This document shows, in pieces, positions 42,334 to 51,464 of a stretch of 64,000 nt of DNA. The DNA comes from Negativibacillus sp. (GTDB taxonomy: Bacteria > Bacillota > Clostridia > Oscillospirales > Ruminococcaceae). The stretch is taken from assembly GCA_020024325.1 (NCBI GenBank), contig JAHHTY010000001.1:9021-73020 (forward strand), in the 5' to 3' direction. The notes under the pieces were generated by a model. The model did not search any database. It worked only from the letters and a program-made list of their open reading frames with translations, and had not been told where the DNA came from. How positions within the stretch are numbered: the stretch's first letter is position 1; the number at the start of each line of letters is the position of its first letter. The translations under genes were made by a program, and so were the position numbers.

Positions 42334-44238
42334 TTATTTTTCTTTACTGTGCAGTGCTTGATAAAGGTTCAGGGCTGTCAGATGAGTCATGCTCGGTGTT
42401 TCTTCTAACTGTTCCAGTGTTGCCGCTTCCATTGCTTTGAGCGTTCTAAAACGTAAAAACAAATTCTTTGCCCGTTTTTCACCAATACCTTCTACCGACC
42501 GCAGCACCGAATCCATTGCACGGTTTTGGTGTTTTGAACGGGAATAGGTGATTGAAAAACGATGAACCTCATCCTGAATATTTATCAGCATATCAAATGC
42601 TGCATGGAAAGAAGAAACCGAAAGTTCTCCGTCTTCAGTTGCAATGGTTCTGGTTCGATGGCGGTCATCTTTTGCCATACCGAATATGGGAATATCAAAT
42701 CCCATCTGCTGCACAATCGGTTTTACTGTTGCAACATGACCTTTGCCTCCGTCCAAAAGGATCAAATCCGGCAATCTGCCAAAGCCCACTCCTTCTTCTT
42801 TATGTTGAGAATAGCGTTCCAGCCTGCGGGTGATAACCTCTCTCATCGAAGCGTAATCATCCGGTTTGCCAACTACCGAACGTACCGAAAACTTGCGATA
42901 AGCTCCTTTAAGCGGTCTTCCTCCCTCAAAAACGACCATACCTGCTACGATGGTTTGGTTTCCGATGTTAGAAATATCGTAAGCTTCGATATAGTTTGGG
43001 ATTTGGTGCAGTCCCAGCAGCCTTGCCAGCTCATCCAAAGCAGAAATTTCACGGCTGGTTCTTTTGGTTTGTTCTGCAATCTGCTGGCTTGCATTTTCCT
43101 TTGCCATTTGCAGCAGCTTCATCTGATCCCCTTTTTGCGGAAGAAGAAGTTGGACATTTCTTCCTGCTTTTTTGCAAAGATATTTTTCCAATTCTTCTGC
43201 ACAGCTGCTCTCACCATCTAGAACTACCGCTTTTGGTACACTGTTCTTCATATTATAATAGCTTAAAACAAACTGTGTTCTCAGTTCTTTAAGAACATTT
43301 TCCATGATCTGATCCTGCTTGCCTTCTTCGTTTCCAAAGAAAGCCGCATCGGAAAATTCTGCCATTTCATCCAGCATAAAATATTCTTTATCCACTAAGC
43401 GATAATCACGGAATTGCAGCACCACAGCACAGCATTTGATAGAGGACTGCACCAGTGCAATCACATCTTCTTCCTCATATCTGATAGATACTACCTTTTG
43501 GTTTTCATTTAACCCTTGTATTGCGCGGATTCTATCACGGTACCGAGCTGCTTTTTCAAACTGGAGGTTTTCTGATGCCTGCATCATCTTTTCGGTTAAA
43601 ACCTTTTGAATATTGCTGCCTGATCCTTTCAAAAAGTTGACCGCTTCCTCCAATGCCTCAGCGTATTCCTCTGCTGAAATCTTTCCACTGCACGGAGCCA
43701 TACACTGTTTAATATGAAAATTCAGACAAGGACGCTGTTTACCAATATCCTGTGGGAAATTTCGGGTGCAGGTCGGCAGCAAAAACGCTTTGTTTACTTC
43801 ATCTACCGTTTGATTTACCACATATCCCGAAAGATAGGGTCCTAAATATCTTGCCCCGTCTTTTTGCGGTTGGTGGCTTGCAGTAATTTTGCCATACTCC
43901 CCATTTCCGATTCGGATATAATGATATCCTTTATCATCTTTTAAAAGGATATTATACTTTGGAGAATGTTGTTTGATAAAGCTGCATTCTAACACCAACG
44001 CTTCAAACTCGCTGGAGGTTACAATATATTCAAAATCCCAGACATTCTCTACCATACGATAAACCTTAGGAGTATGTTTATCTACACTGCGAAAGTAACT
44101 GCTGACACGGTTTTTCAGTGCCTTTGCTTTTCCGATATAAATAATTTGCCCCTTTTTATCCTTCATAATATAAATGCCTGGATTTAACGGCAATTTTTTT
44201 ACCTTATCTCTTAGATAATCTAATCTGGGGTTATCCAC
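42334..44238 (-). CDS. uvrC: Excinuclease ABC subunit C
   Basis: UvrC makes both incisions in nucleotide excision repair. The 634-residue product has the GIY-YIG nuclease domain (GIYIMKDKKGQIIYIGKAKA), a UVR domain contacting UvrB (ENLQFEKAARYRDRIRAI, about residue 210), the RNase H-like domain (YDISNIGNQTIVAGMVVFEGG, given here by its DISN core) and C-terminal HhH motifs (VEGIGEKRAKNLF). The start codon is GTG 44238 with GGGAGGAAC upstream. uvrA and uvrB are about 10 kb away. Confidence 0.95.
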   Translation of the reverse strand: MDNPRLDYLRDKVKKLPLNPGIYIMKDKKGQIIYIGKAKALKNRVSSYFRSVDKHTPKVYRMVENVWDFEYIVTSSEFEALVLECSFIKQHSPKYNILLKDDKGYHYIRIGNGEYGKITASHQPQKDGARYLGPYLSGYVVNQTVDEVNKAFLLPTCTRNFPQDIGKQRPCLNFHIKQCMAPCSGKISAEEYAEALEEAVNFLKGSGSNIQKVLTEKMMQASENLQFEKAARYRDRIRAIQGLNENQKVVSIRYEEEDVIALVQSSIKCCAVVLQFRDYRLVDKEYFMLDEMAEFSDAAFFGNEEGKQDQIMENVLKELRTQFVLSYYNMKNSVPKAVVLDGESSCAEELEKYLCKKAGRNVQLLLPQKGDQMKLLQMAKENASQQIAEQTKRTSREISALDELARLLGLHQIPNYIEAYDISNIGNQTIVAGMVVFEGGRPLKGAYRKFSVRSVVGKPDDYASMREVITRRLERYSQHKEEGVGFGRLPDLILLDGGKGHVATVKPIVQQMGFDIPIFGMAKDDRHRTRTIATEDGELSVSSFHAAFDMLINIQDEVHRFSITYSRSKHQNRAMDSVLRSVEGIGEKRAKNLFLRFRTLKAMEAATLEQLEETPSMTHLTALNLYQALHSKEK

Positions 44239-44264
44239 AAAGTTCCTCCCTGCAAAATAAATGT

Positions 44265-44303
44265 AAAAAAGGTGTATCAGCCAAAACGGGCCAATACACC
44301 TTT
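44265..44303 (-). terminator. Terminator after the HPr gene
   Basis: AAAGGTGTAT (44268-44277) pairs with ATACACCTTT (44294-44303); on the minus strand TTTTTT follows. It separates the HPr gene from uvrC. Confidence 0.85.
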
Positions 44304-44355
44304 CAGGTTCTTATGCGACTGATTCGTAGCCGAAGCTTTTGGCTAAAGCTGCTAA

Positions 44356-44619
44356 TTATTCAGCAAAACCGGATTCTACCAGCTCTACCAGGCTTTCAAC
44401 AGCTTCTTTTTCATCTGCTCCGTCAGCAATAATGCGGATGGTGGTTCCGCCAACGATACCCAAAGACAAAACGCCCAGAAGGCTCTTGGCATTTACTCTG
44501 CGATCCTCTTTCTCAACCCAGATAGAAGCTTTATATTCATTTGCTTTCTGGATAAAAAATGTTGCTGGACGTGCATGAAGACCAACCTGATTCTGTACCA
44601 CTACTTCTTTTACAAACAT
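44356..44619 (-). CDS. ptsH: HPr-family phosphocarrier protein
   Basis: The 87-residue protein keeps His15 (VGLHARPATFF), the phospho-acceptor of the PTS, and Ser46 (NAKSLLGVLSLG), the site used by HPr kinase in Firmicutes for carbon catabolite control. Both residues make it a working HPr rather than Crh, which lacks the His. No enzyme I or HPr kinase gene is adjacent. It is a single gene with its own promoter (44737-44764) and terminator. Confidence 0.93.
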   Translation of the reverse strand: MFVKEVVVQNQVGLHARPATFFIQKANEYKASIWVEKEDRRVNAKSLLGVLSLGIVGGTTIRIIADGADEKEAVESLVELVESGFAE

Positions 44620-44736
44620 TTCAGTTACTCCCCTGTTCTAAGATGTTTAAAAATTCTCAATTTAAGACAGTGTAAAAAAGGGTAAAAAAAATAACGGATT
44701 CCTTTCTTTTATCTGCCTGTTTCTTGACACAAATTT

Positions 44737-44764
44737 ATTATATCACAAAGGCACTTTTCGTCAA
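44737..44764 (-). promoter_or_regulatory. Promoter of the HPr gene
   Basis: TTGACG (44759-44764), 16-bp spacer, TATAAT (44737-44742), about 120 bp before the ATG. The remaining part of the 381-bp gap up to 45000 is AT-rich; I see no gene in it. Confidence 0.7.
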
Positions 44765-45000
44765 CGCATATTTTGCTATTCTTTTACATTGAACTACGAT
44801 TTTCTGCTTCTTTTCTATATGAAGGCTTAGAAAAGAGATTGTGTTTGTTTGTATTCACTATAAAGTTTTCAACATAGCTGTCATTATATACATTTTTTAT
44901 CATGTATTTCCTCTACAAAGGAATCAATATAATATATGCCCAATCTATATTTTTGTCCGCAGAGTTTTATTCTGGCAATTTTATTTCCATTAAAATAAAA

Positions 45001-45750
45001 TTACAGGTCTTCATTCAACTGTTCCTGAAGCCAACGGCACTCCTTTTGAGTTAACTTTCCTTCGTCGATTGCTTTTTGCAGCAGATCCGGACGTTTGTGT
45101 GCTGTTTCAAGAATAGACTGCTCTCTCTGCCACTTCATAATGTTGGCGTGATGCCCGCTTGCGAGAACGGGAGGAACTTCTTTGTCGTGCCAAACCGGTG
45201 GACGGGTATACTGTGGATATTCCAGCAGCCCGTCATAGTGACTTTCTTCTGTAAAACACACTTCCTCGGATAACACACCCGGGCATAGTCTGCCAACTGC
45301 ATCAGCAACCACCATTGCTCCCAGCTCGCCACCGGTCAAAACATAATCTCCCAAAGAAATTTCTTCATCAATAATTTCATCTAAAACCCTTTGGTCTACC
45401 CCTTCATAATGCCCACACAGGATAAAAATATTCTCCATCTCTCGAAGTTCTCCCGCACGTTTTTGTGTGAAAGGCATTCCTTTTGGAGACATATAGATGG
45501 TGTGCGGTTTTGTTCCAATCATATCGCACACCGCCTGATAACAGTTATAGATTGGTTCTGTTTGCATCAACATCCCCTTGCCGCCGCCATAAGGGGTGTC
45601 ATCTACACGGCGATGTTTATCCTGTGTATAATCCCGAATATTATGGCAAAAAATTTCAAGCTTTCCTGCACGTCTGGCTCTGCCGATAATACTCTCGCCT
45701 AAAACCGTTTCACACATTTCCGGAAAGAGTGTTGCAATATCAATCCTCAT
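45001..45750 (-). CDS. trmD: tRNA (guanine37-N1)-methyltransferase
   Basis: TrmD methylates G37 of tRNAs to prevent frameshifting. The 249-residue SPOUT-class protein has MRIDIATLFPEM, DDTPYGGGKGMLMQTEPIY, the knot residues GHYEGVDQRV and DYVLTGGELGAM, and a C-terminal helical domain. ATG 45750 gives the usual family start; a TTG two codons upstream is better spaced from GGAGGG, so the N-terminus is uncertain by two residues. It overlaps rimM. rplS (L19), which usually follows, is not found downstream. Confidence 0.95.
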   Translation of the reverse strand: MRIDIATLFPEMCETVLGESIIGRARRAGKLEIFCHNIRDYTQDKHRRVDDTPYGGGKGMLMQTEPIYNCYQAVCDMIGTKPHTIYMSPKGMPFTQKRAGELREMENIFILCGHYEGVDQRVLDEIIDEEISLGDYVLTGGELGAMVVADAVGRLCPGVLSEEVCFTEESHYDGLLEYPQYTRPPVWHDKEVPPVLASGHHANIMKWQREQSILETAHKRPDLLQKAIDEGKLTQKECRWLQEQLNEDL

Positions 45751-46258
45751 CGTCAAACAGTCCCTCCAGTGGACGAATCTTCATTACACCGCCCTCAAGA
45801 TCCACCTCCAGCACTACCTGAGGAATTGCCGGAATCAGACGCTCTTTACCATCCGCAAAGAGAATATGATAAACATCATTTGCACCGGTGGGACTAACCT
45901 GCGTTAACTTTCCATAAACATGTCCATCATCTGCGTCGATTACCTGCAAGCCCATCAAATCTTGAATGAGGTATTCCCCTTCTTCCATCGGAATATCGTC
46001 ACGGTGAACATAGATAATCTTGTCACGCAATTTTGCAGCGTCCTCAATAGAGTCAATACCTTCCAGCTTTAAGAGAGGCATATTTTTTGCATAACGCATT
46101 CCCAAAAGCTTTATTGGCTTTGTTCCTTTTGCATCCAAATAAAGCGTTTGAATATCATAAAACATATCCGGGTCATCACACCACGGATAAAGCTTTAATT
46201 CGCCTTTAATTCCGTGAGTGGTTACAATTTTACCAGCCTCGATATATTCTTTTCTCAA
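45740..46258 (-). CDS. rimM: Ribosome maturation factor RimM
   Basis: RimM helps assemble the 30S head and binds S19. The 172-residue product has the family start YIEAGKIVTTHGIKGELKLYP and the C-terminal PRC-barrel (LQVIDADDGHVYGKL, IPAIPQVVLEVDLEGG). Start codon TTG 46258 follows AAGGAGGA. It lies downstream of an internal terminator-like hairpin and upstream of trmD in the conserved order. Confidence 0.94.
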   Translation of the reverse strand: MRKEYIEAGKIVTTHGIKGELKLYPWCDDPDMFYDIQTLYLDAKGTKPIKLLGMRYAKNMPLLKLEGIDSIEDAAKLRDKIIYVHRDDIPMEEGEYLIQDLMGLQVIDADDGHVYGKLTQVSPTGANDVYHILFADGKERLIPAIPQVVLEVDLEGGVMKIRPLEGLFDDED

Positions 46259-46304
46259 CGCTATATCCTCCTTTTCCTTTTGGGTTATATAAATTTTTAT
46301 ATCT

Positions 46305-46350
46305 ATAAAAAAAGGACGCCCAGGGCTTAAACTTGCCCTTGCGCCCTTTT
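46305..46350 (-). terminator. Terminator-like hairpin inside the operon, between khpA and rimM
   Basis: An imperfect GC-rich stem (about 46313-46326 with 46335-46350) around AGTTTA is followed on the minus strand by seven T. It should reduce expression of rimM-trmD relative to rpsP-khpA. Confidence 0.75.
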
Positions 46351-46386
46351 AGATGATCCTGTTTCAGATAATGATTACAAGAAATC

Positions 46387-46620
46387 TTAATCGATTTCAA
46401 CTGCAACCTTCTGTTCAACCTTACCGGCAGTGGATCTTACGATTGTCCGAATTGCTTTTGCAATTCTGCCCTGTTTACCGATAACTCTGCCCATATCATC
46501 AGCTGCGACATGGAGATGGTATACAACCGTTCCGTCCTCTTTTGGTTCATCAACAGTTACGGAAACTGCGTCCTTATCGTCCACAAGACCCTTTACAATA
46601 GTAATAATCAATTCCTGCAT
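46387..46620 (-). CDS. khpA: KH-domain RNA-binding protein
   Basis: The 77-residue protein has a KH domain with the GxxG loop in VIGKQGRIAKAIRTIV. KhpA pairs with KhpB and affects cell division and sRNA/mRNA binding in Gram-positive bacteria. It sits 13 bp after rpsP, its usual place. ATG 46620 follows AGGAGGTAA. Confidence 0.94.
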   Translation of the reverse strand: MQELIITIVKGLVDDKDAVSVTVDEPKEDGTVVYHLHVAADDMGRVIGKQGRIAKAIRTIVRSTAGKVEQKVAVEID

Positions 46621-46633
46621 TTGCGATTACCTC

Positions 46634-46876
46634 CTACAGGATATTGTTCGCTTTAAGCAGGGATCGAACTGTGTCGGTTGGCTGAGCGCCGTTGGACATC
46701 CATTTTTTTGCTTTTTCAGCATCAACCTTAACGGTAGCTGGAGTCTGTGCCGGATCATAGTAACCGATCTCTTCAATAAATCTACCGTTGCGTGGATAAC
46801 GGGAATCAGCTACAACGATACGATAGAAAGGAGCTTTTTTAGCACCCATTCTGCGAAGTCTAATTTTAACAGCCAT
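46634..46876 (-). CDS. rpsP: 30S ribosomal protein S16
   Basis: The 80-residue protein begins [20 protein letters not shown], the S16 signature, followed by [23 protein letters not shown] 46876 follows a near-perfect AGGAGGTGA; an in-frame GTG nine nt upstream overlaps that site and is not the start. Confidence 0.96.
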   Translation of the reverse strand: MAVKIRLRRMGAKKAPFYRIVVADSRYPRNGRFIEEIGYYDPAQTPATVKVDAEKAKKWMSNGAQPTDTVRSLLKANNIL

Positions 46877-46944
46877 TTCTGTCACCTCCTGAACCTTTCA
46901 AAACTCTATATCAACTTCCTCGGGAATTTGATAAACCATTTTAA

Positions 46945-48309
46945 TTACATTGGGGGCATATTTTTGAGCATTGCCGGATTAAACGGCATTCTTCTGCGAC
47001 GCTTTCCGTTTTTGCCCTTACCGCCCAACATTTTCATCATATCCTTCATCTGCTTATACTGCTTGAGCACACGGTTTACCCTTGGAACATCGGTACCGCT
47101 GCCTGTTGCAATTCTGCGTTTTCTTGCCGGATTGATGATATCGGGATTTGCCCTCTCCTGCTTTGTCATCGAATTGATGATAGCCTCCAGATACTTGATC
47201 TCCTGTTCCCCTGCCTGTGCGGTTTCATCGGTAATTTTACCGGACATACCAGGGAACATCTCAAGAATCTTACCCAAAGGGCCCATATTTCTTACCTGCT
47301 TAATTTGTTCCAGCAGGTCATCCATATCAAAAGAATTTTCCTTGAGCTTTTTTGCAACTTCCAAAGCTTTTTGCTCATCCACTTCGTCCTGTGCTTTCTC
47401 AATCAAGGTGAGCACATCGCCCATTCCCAAGATTCTTGAAGCCATACGATCCGGATGGAACACCTCAAGGTCATCGAGTTTTTCGCCCATACCCGCAAAT
47501 TTAATCGGTTTACCGGTCACTGCTCTAACAGACAGCGCTGCACCGCCTCGGGTATCACCATCGAGCTTTGTTAAGATTACACCGTCAATTCCCAGTGCAT
47601 CATTAAAACTCTGTGCCACATTAACAGCATCCTGACCGGTCATTGCATCAATGACAAGCAGAATTTCGTTTGGATGAACTTCAGACTTAATATCCTGAAG
47701 TTCCTGCATCAGCTGCTCGTCAATGTGTAAACGACCGGCTGTATCCAAAATTACAATATCATTTCCATAGTCTTTTGCATGGCGGATTGCATTTTTTGCA
47801 ATCTCCACCGGGCTAATGGTACCCATCTCAAAAACAGGCGTTTGAACCTGTTCACCTACCACCTTCAACTGCTCGATTGCAGCCGGACGGTAGATGTCAC
47901 AAGCAACCAACAGCGGACGCTTTCCCTGCTTGCGGAACATTTTTGCAAGTTTTGCCGAGTGGGTCGTTTTACCGGAACCCTGCAAACCGCACATCATAAT
48001 AACTGTTGGGATTTTGGTTGAGAAATTGATTCTGCTGTCGGTCGAGCCCATCAGCTCGGTCAGCTCGTCCCTTACAATCTTGATAACCTGCTGAGCCGGT
48101 GTTAAGCTGGTTAGAACCTCTTCGCCCACTGCCTTTTCAGTAACGGTTTTTACAAAGTCTTTTGCAACCTTATAGTTTACATCCGCTTCCAGCAGCGCCA
48201 GACGCACCTCTCGCATTGCTTCTTTTACATCATTCTCGGAAAGTTTTCCTTTCGACTTGAGCTTTTTAAAGGCTTGATTGAGTTTTTCCGCAAGTCCCTC
48301 GAATGCCAT
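46945..48309 (-). CDS. ffh: Signal recognition particle protein Ffh
   Basis: Ffh binds signal sequences and SRP RNA and targets ribosomes to FtsY. The 454-residue product has the N domain, the GTPase G domain (GLQGSGKTTHSAKLA; DTAGRLHID; TKLDGDTRGGAA) and a Met-rich M domain (KQMKDMMKMLGGKGKNGKRR, MPFNPAMLKNMPPM). Its RNA partner is encoded in the same window at 61050. ATG 48309; 32 bp after ylxM. Confidence 0.96.
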   Translation of the reverse strand: MAFEGLAEKLNQAFKKLKSKGKLSENDVKEAMREVRLALLEADVNYKVAKDFVKTVTEKAVGEEVLTSLTPAQQVIKIVRDELTELMGSTDSRINFSTKIPTVIMMCGLQGSGKTTHSAKLAKMFRKQGKRPLLVACDIYRPAAIEQLKVVGEQVQTPVFEMGTISPVEIAKNAIRHAKDYGNDIVILDTAGRLHIDEQLMQELQDIKSEVHPNEILLVIDAMTGQDAVNVAQSFNDALGIDGVILTKLDGDTRGGAALSVRAVTGKPIKFAGMGEKLDDLEVFHPDRMASRILGMGDVLTLIEKAQDEVDEQKALEVAKKLKENSFDMDDLLEQIKQVRNMGPLGKILEMFPGMSGKITDETAQAGEQEIKYLEAIINSMTKQERANPDIINPARKRRIATGSGTDVPRVNRVLKQYKQMKDMMKMLGGKGKNGKRRRRMPFNPAMLKNMPPM

Positions 48310-48341
48310 CGGTGTTCCCCCTTTTTCACTGCTGTGAAGTT

Positions 48342-48704
48342 TTAGTCGTCAATCTGTTGTGCAAGTTCTACTATCTTTTCAGCTTTCTTTTGTATCTTTT
48401 GTGCGGAGGAGTATCGCTCTGCTTCAAAGGCAATTTCCTTTGCACAGTCTGTGATTTCCTCCAGCTTTTTCTGATACTCCCGAAATTTTTTTGCCAGCCC
48501 CATGCGCTCTTCCATTTCCAGCAAAGTTGATTCTGCACGTTTAATGCTGTCACGCACACCCTGTCGGGTAATGTTTGCAAACTGAGCAATTTCTGCAAGG
48601 GAAAGATCTTCATTATAATAAAGCTGCACAACCTCCAGCTGTTTCTCGGTCAACATCTGACCATAGTAGTCCAGCAAAATTGAGATTTCCAAATTTTTTG
48701 CCAT
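48342..48704 (-). CDS. ylxM: YlxM family helix-turn-helix protein
   Basis: The 120-residue protein has a sigma-factor region-4-like HTH (EKQLEVVQLYYNEDLSLAEIA, NITRQGVRDSIKRAE) and a charged C-terminal coiled coil (about 75-115). YlxM always precedes ffh in Firmicutes; in streptococci it binds SRP components and tunes the pathway. GGAAAGGGAG lies before ATG 48704. It is first in the operon ylxM-ffh-rpsP-khpA-rimM-trmD. Confidence 0.92.
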   Translation of the reverse strand: MAKNLEISILLDYYGQMLTEKQLEVVQLYYNEDLSLAEIAQFANITRQGVRDSIKRAESTLLEMEERMGLAKKFREYQKKLEEITDCAKEIAFEAERYSSAQKIQKKAEKIVELAQQIDD

Positions 48705-48743
48705 TGTGCAGCTCCCTTTCCTGTTCGGATGTCAGCCTTATGT

Positions 48744-48763
48744 GTAAAGGTAAACACCTTTAC
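48744..48763. promoter_or_regulatory. 8-bp inverted repeat in the ylxM-ffh leader
   Basis: GTAAAGGT (48744-48751) and ACCTTTAC (48756-48763) with a 4-nt loop lie in the transcribed leader, about 17 bp after the -10 box. It can fold in RNA or bind a protein. Confidence 0.5.
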
Positions 48764-48779
48764 TGAACTTACCTTTGAT

Positions 48780-48808
48780 ATTATAACCGAGCCGCTGCTG
48801 TCTGTCAA
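48780..48808 (-). promoter_or_regulatory. Consensus sigma-A promoter of ylxM-ffh
   Basis: TTGACA (48803-48808) and TATAAT (48780-48785), both perfect, 17 bp apart on the minus strand. Confidence 0.85.
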
Positions 48809-48927
48809 GGCTTTTTCCTTTACACTTAGGAAAAACTTCTTTGTTAAAAAGCAATTATCTTTCAGTAATTTTGACGAATACAACTACTTTCATTACCTTA
48901 TATAAAGAATACCGATTTTTGTCATTA

Positions 48928-48958
48928 AAAAAAGCTGTTCAAAATGAACAGCTTTTTT
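48928..48958 (-). terminator. Terminator after the threonine aldolase gene
   Basis: AGCTGTTCA (48933-48941) and TGAACAGCT (48945-48953), extended by A and T runs, directly follow the stop codon at 48961. Confidence 0.9.
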
Positions 48959-48960
48959 CT

Positions 48961-49995
48961 TTAGAGGGCTGCGATATCTTTCAGCAGTTCCTGTACATTT
49001 TCTTCTTTTGTACCCCAGCTGGTGCAAAAACGGATTATGGTATGGGTGTCATCATACTTTTCCCATTCCTGATAAACATATTTTTTGCTCAGTGTTTCCA
49101 TCTGTGCATCAGTCAAAATTGCAAACTGCTGATTAGTGGAAGAATCACCCCACATTTCAATACCCTTTGCTTCAAATGCTTTTCTGATTGCAATGGAATA
49201 ATCTACTGCTTTTTTGCAGATATCGAAATAGAGATTATCCTCAAACAGAACATCGAACTGGATTCCCAGCAAACGACCCTTAGCAAGAAGCGCACCATGT
49301 TCTTTAATGATATAACGAAAATCTTTCTTCAAAGATTCGTTTGTGATGACCAGCGCCTCACCCATCAGTGCACCGCACTTTGTTCCGCCAATATAGAACA
49401 TATCGCTCAAATCTGCAATATCTTCTAAGGTAACATCCACATCAGGGCTTGTCAGACCATAACCCAAACGTGCACCGTCTATATACAGTGGCAAGTCGTA
49501 TTCATGGCAAGCATTGCTTAAATCAATCAGCTGCTCTTTTGTGTACAATGTTCCAATCTCAGTTGGAAAAGAGATGTATACCATGCCCGGCTGTACAGTA
49601 TGTTCCCTCATGGTATCCGCTAAATGATGATGACAGTATTCTCTTACCTGATCACCTGTAATAAGACCGTTGACAGCCGGTAAAGGCAAAACCTTGTGTC
49701 CGGTTGCTTCGATCGCACCTGTTTCGTGGCAAGCAATATGACCTTCGTCTGCTGCCAAAACGCCCTGATATGGGCGAAGGATAGCAGAGATTGCCGTCAA
49801 GTTTGTCTGTGTACCTCCTACCATGAAGTGAACATCTGCGTTCGTTTTTTTACAGGCCGCTTGAATTTTTGCTCTTGCACTGTCACAATAATGGTCAACA
49901 CCATATCCCGGAAGCTGTTCCATATTACTTTCTACTATTTTTTCCAGAATTTTAGGGTGTCCTGCCTCCACATAATCACAGTTAAAATGAATCAT
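48961..49995 (-). CDS. Low-specificity L-threonine aldolase family (PLP enzyme)
   Basis: The 344-residue fold-type I PLP protein has HFMVGGTQTNLTAISAIL, ADEGHIACHETGA, IDGARLGYGL and the likely PLP Lys in YIGGTKCGALMGEA (about residue 205). Threonine aldolases split threonine into glycine and acetaldehyde; relatives include beta-eliminating lyases, so substrate is likely but not certain. ATG 49995 follows GAGGAGGA. It is its own transcription unit. Confidence 0.88.
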   Translation of the reverse strand: MIHFNCDYVEAGHPKILEKIVESNMEQLPGYGVDHYCDSARAKIQAACKKTNADVHFMVGGTQTNLTAISAILRPYQGVLAADEGHIACHETGAIEATGHKVLPLPAVNGLITGDQVREYCHHHLADTMREHTVQPGMVYISFPTEIGTLYTKEQLIDLSNACHEYDLPLYIDGARLGYGLTSPDVDVTLEDIADLSDMFYIGGTKCGALMGEALVITNESLKKDFRYIIKEHGALLAKGRLLGIQFDVLFEDNLYFDICKKAVDYSIAIRKAFEAKGIEMWGDSSTNQQFAILTDAQMETLSKKYVYQEWEKYDDTHTIIRFCTSWGTKEENVQELLKDIAAL

Positions 49996-50078
49996 GATGC
50001 GTCCTCCTCATTATACTCTTACACAAAAAATATTTTAATAAAATACTATCTTATTTTTTACACACCTATTAGAATTTT

Positions 50079-50609
50079 TTATTCTCGGTTCATAACCCGC
50101 ACTTGGATTCCCTGCAGCACATCCAGTGCTTTGCAGTTCATCTCATCATCATTGCTGGCTGTACAATTTGCGTCTACCATCAACTCGGCTTCGGGCAATG
50201 CTGCTTTAAGAAGTACCGCATTGGACAGCACGCAAATATTAGATACTACACCGCATAGTTCTATCTGTTCAAAGCCCTGTTTTTTTGCATATTCGGCAAG
50301 TTCCCAAGAGCCAAAGCAAGGTTTATAAAAACACCGGTCCTGTGGCTGTAAAAGTGCCTCTACCTCACCATACAACCTCCATCCGTCGGAACCTTTTGTG
50401 CAATGGGGAATTGGCAGATTTTTTCCTTCCTGCGTTTGCAGATAGCTCTCATCATGTGTGTCAAAGGTAAAAAGGATTTCTGCCCCTTGTTTTCGATAAG
50501 TTTCTATCTTCTGACAAATTGCTTTTTCCAAACTAACCGCCTTTGGAAATCCCAATGCACCATCTACAAAATCCTTTTGGTAATCTACTACTATCAAAGC
50601 CTGTTTCAT
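50079..50609 (-). CDS. Isochorismatase-family cysteine hydrolase (nicotinamidase-like)
   Basis: The 176-residue protein starts ALIVVDYQKDFVDGALGF with the catalytic Asp, has FTFDTHDESYLQT (metal site-like Asp-x-His), and the nucleophile Cys in CGVVSNICVLSNAV (about residue 126). The H/D pattern favours nicotinamidase (nicotinamide to nicotinate), but the family is broad. It lies 15 bp downstream of the D-aminopeptidase gene and likely forms an operon with it. ATG 50609 follows GGAGGGAAA. Confidence 0.85.
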   Translation of the reverse strand: MKQALIVVDYQKDFVDGALGFPKAVSLEKAICQKIETYRKQGAEILFTFDTHDESYLQTQEGKNLPIPHCTKGSDGWRLYGEVEALLQPQDRCFYKPCFGSWELAEYAKKQGFEQIELCGVVSNICVLSNAVLLKAALPEAELMVDANCTASNDDEMNCKALDVLQGIQVRVMNRE

Positions 50610-50624
50610 TTTTTCCCTCCTTAA

Positions 50625-51464
50625 TTATGCTAAGCGTCCCATGCTGGCCACTCCGTGGATAGCATTAAACAAATCGGTATAATTATCAAAATCCATTTCC
50701 AGTGTTCGTCCGGAAATTCTGTGTATACCCGGCATTTGCTGGATTACATCACATTTTGCACTGTTGGTTAAATCCATTTGACAGTGATATGGTGCATCAA
50801 AAGTATACAGCGGAATCTTGCTGTAATCGCTGTCCAGCACCTTCTGCACTGCTGCAATGGTTTCCTCTCTCAACTGCGGCTTTGGTTTATAAACAGCTGC
50901 AAATCTTGCTAACGACTGTTTTGTGCAAACATACTCTGCCCAAGGCATCATTTTATCATCTTTCAGCTGTTTTTCCAGACCGGAGTCGCCAATGACAAGA
51001 CCAACCGGTGTTTTATTCACAATGCCCGCATATGCTGCGTTCAATGTGGTTTCATTCATCAATTTTCCATTCACAAACACATTTTGAACCGACGCCCCGG
51101 AATAAGTGTGGTCCATCGAGCTTGCCTGCTCACCTGCCCCACCGTGATACCCGACAAAAAATACCAAATCATAGCTTTCATCCATTGCCGGCATCATATA
51201 CTGTGGGCGTGGGCTGCCACTTACAAGCCACACTCTTGCATCTTTATCACTTAAATCATAAGATAGGTTTTCCCCTCCGCCATGAGAATCTGCAATCAGA
51301 ATTTTGGTGATTTCACTGTTGCGTTTGCTTGCGGCAATGCCCTCCAACACCCATTCCACCTGTTGATTCATCGCTTTGCGAAAACGCTCTCTCTCTTCTG
51401 TTTCGTCCTTCCAGTGGGTAATTCCTGCCAGACCTTCCATGTCAACAGAAATATAAAGCTTCAT
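50625..51464 (-). CDS. M55-family D-aminopeptidase (DppA-like)
   Basis: The 279-residue protein begins KLYISVDMEGLAGI with the zinc-binding Asp and Glu, then ADSHGGGENLSYD, VGYHGGAGEQASSMDHTYSG (split in two here: VGYHGG and SSMDHTYSG) and VIGDSG. DppA of B. subtilis is a self-compartmentalising zinc D-aminopeptidase acting on D-Ala-containing peptides, perhaps from cell-wall turnover. ATG 51464 gives the family start; an in-frame GTG three codons before is nearer to AAAGG. No dipeptide transporter genes adjoin it. Confidence 0.9.
   Translation of the reverse strand: MKLYISVDMEGLAGITHWKDETEERERFRKAMNQQVEWVLEGIAASKRNSEITKILIADSHGGGENLSYDLSDKDARVWLVSGSPRPQYMMPAMDESYDLVFFVGYHGGAGEQASSMDHTYSGASVQNVFVNGKLMNETTLNAAYAGIVNKTPVGLVIGDSGLEKQLKDDKMMPWAEYVCTKQSLARFAAVYKPKPQLREETIAAVQKVLDSDYSKIPLYTFDAPYHCQMDLTNSAKCDVIQQMPGIHRISGRTLEMDFDNYTDLFNAIHGVASMGRLA

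Noticed and set aside
46430..47635. 401-aa open frame on the plus strand
   Set aside because: It is antisense to khpA, rpsP and ffh, lacks a ribosome binding site and shows no protein-like motif.
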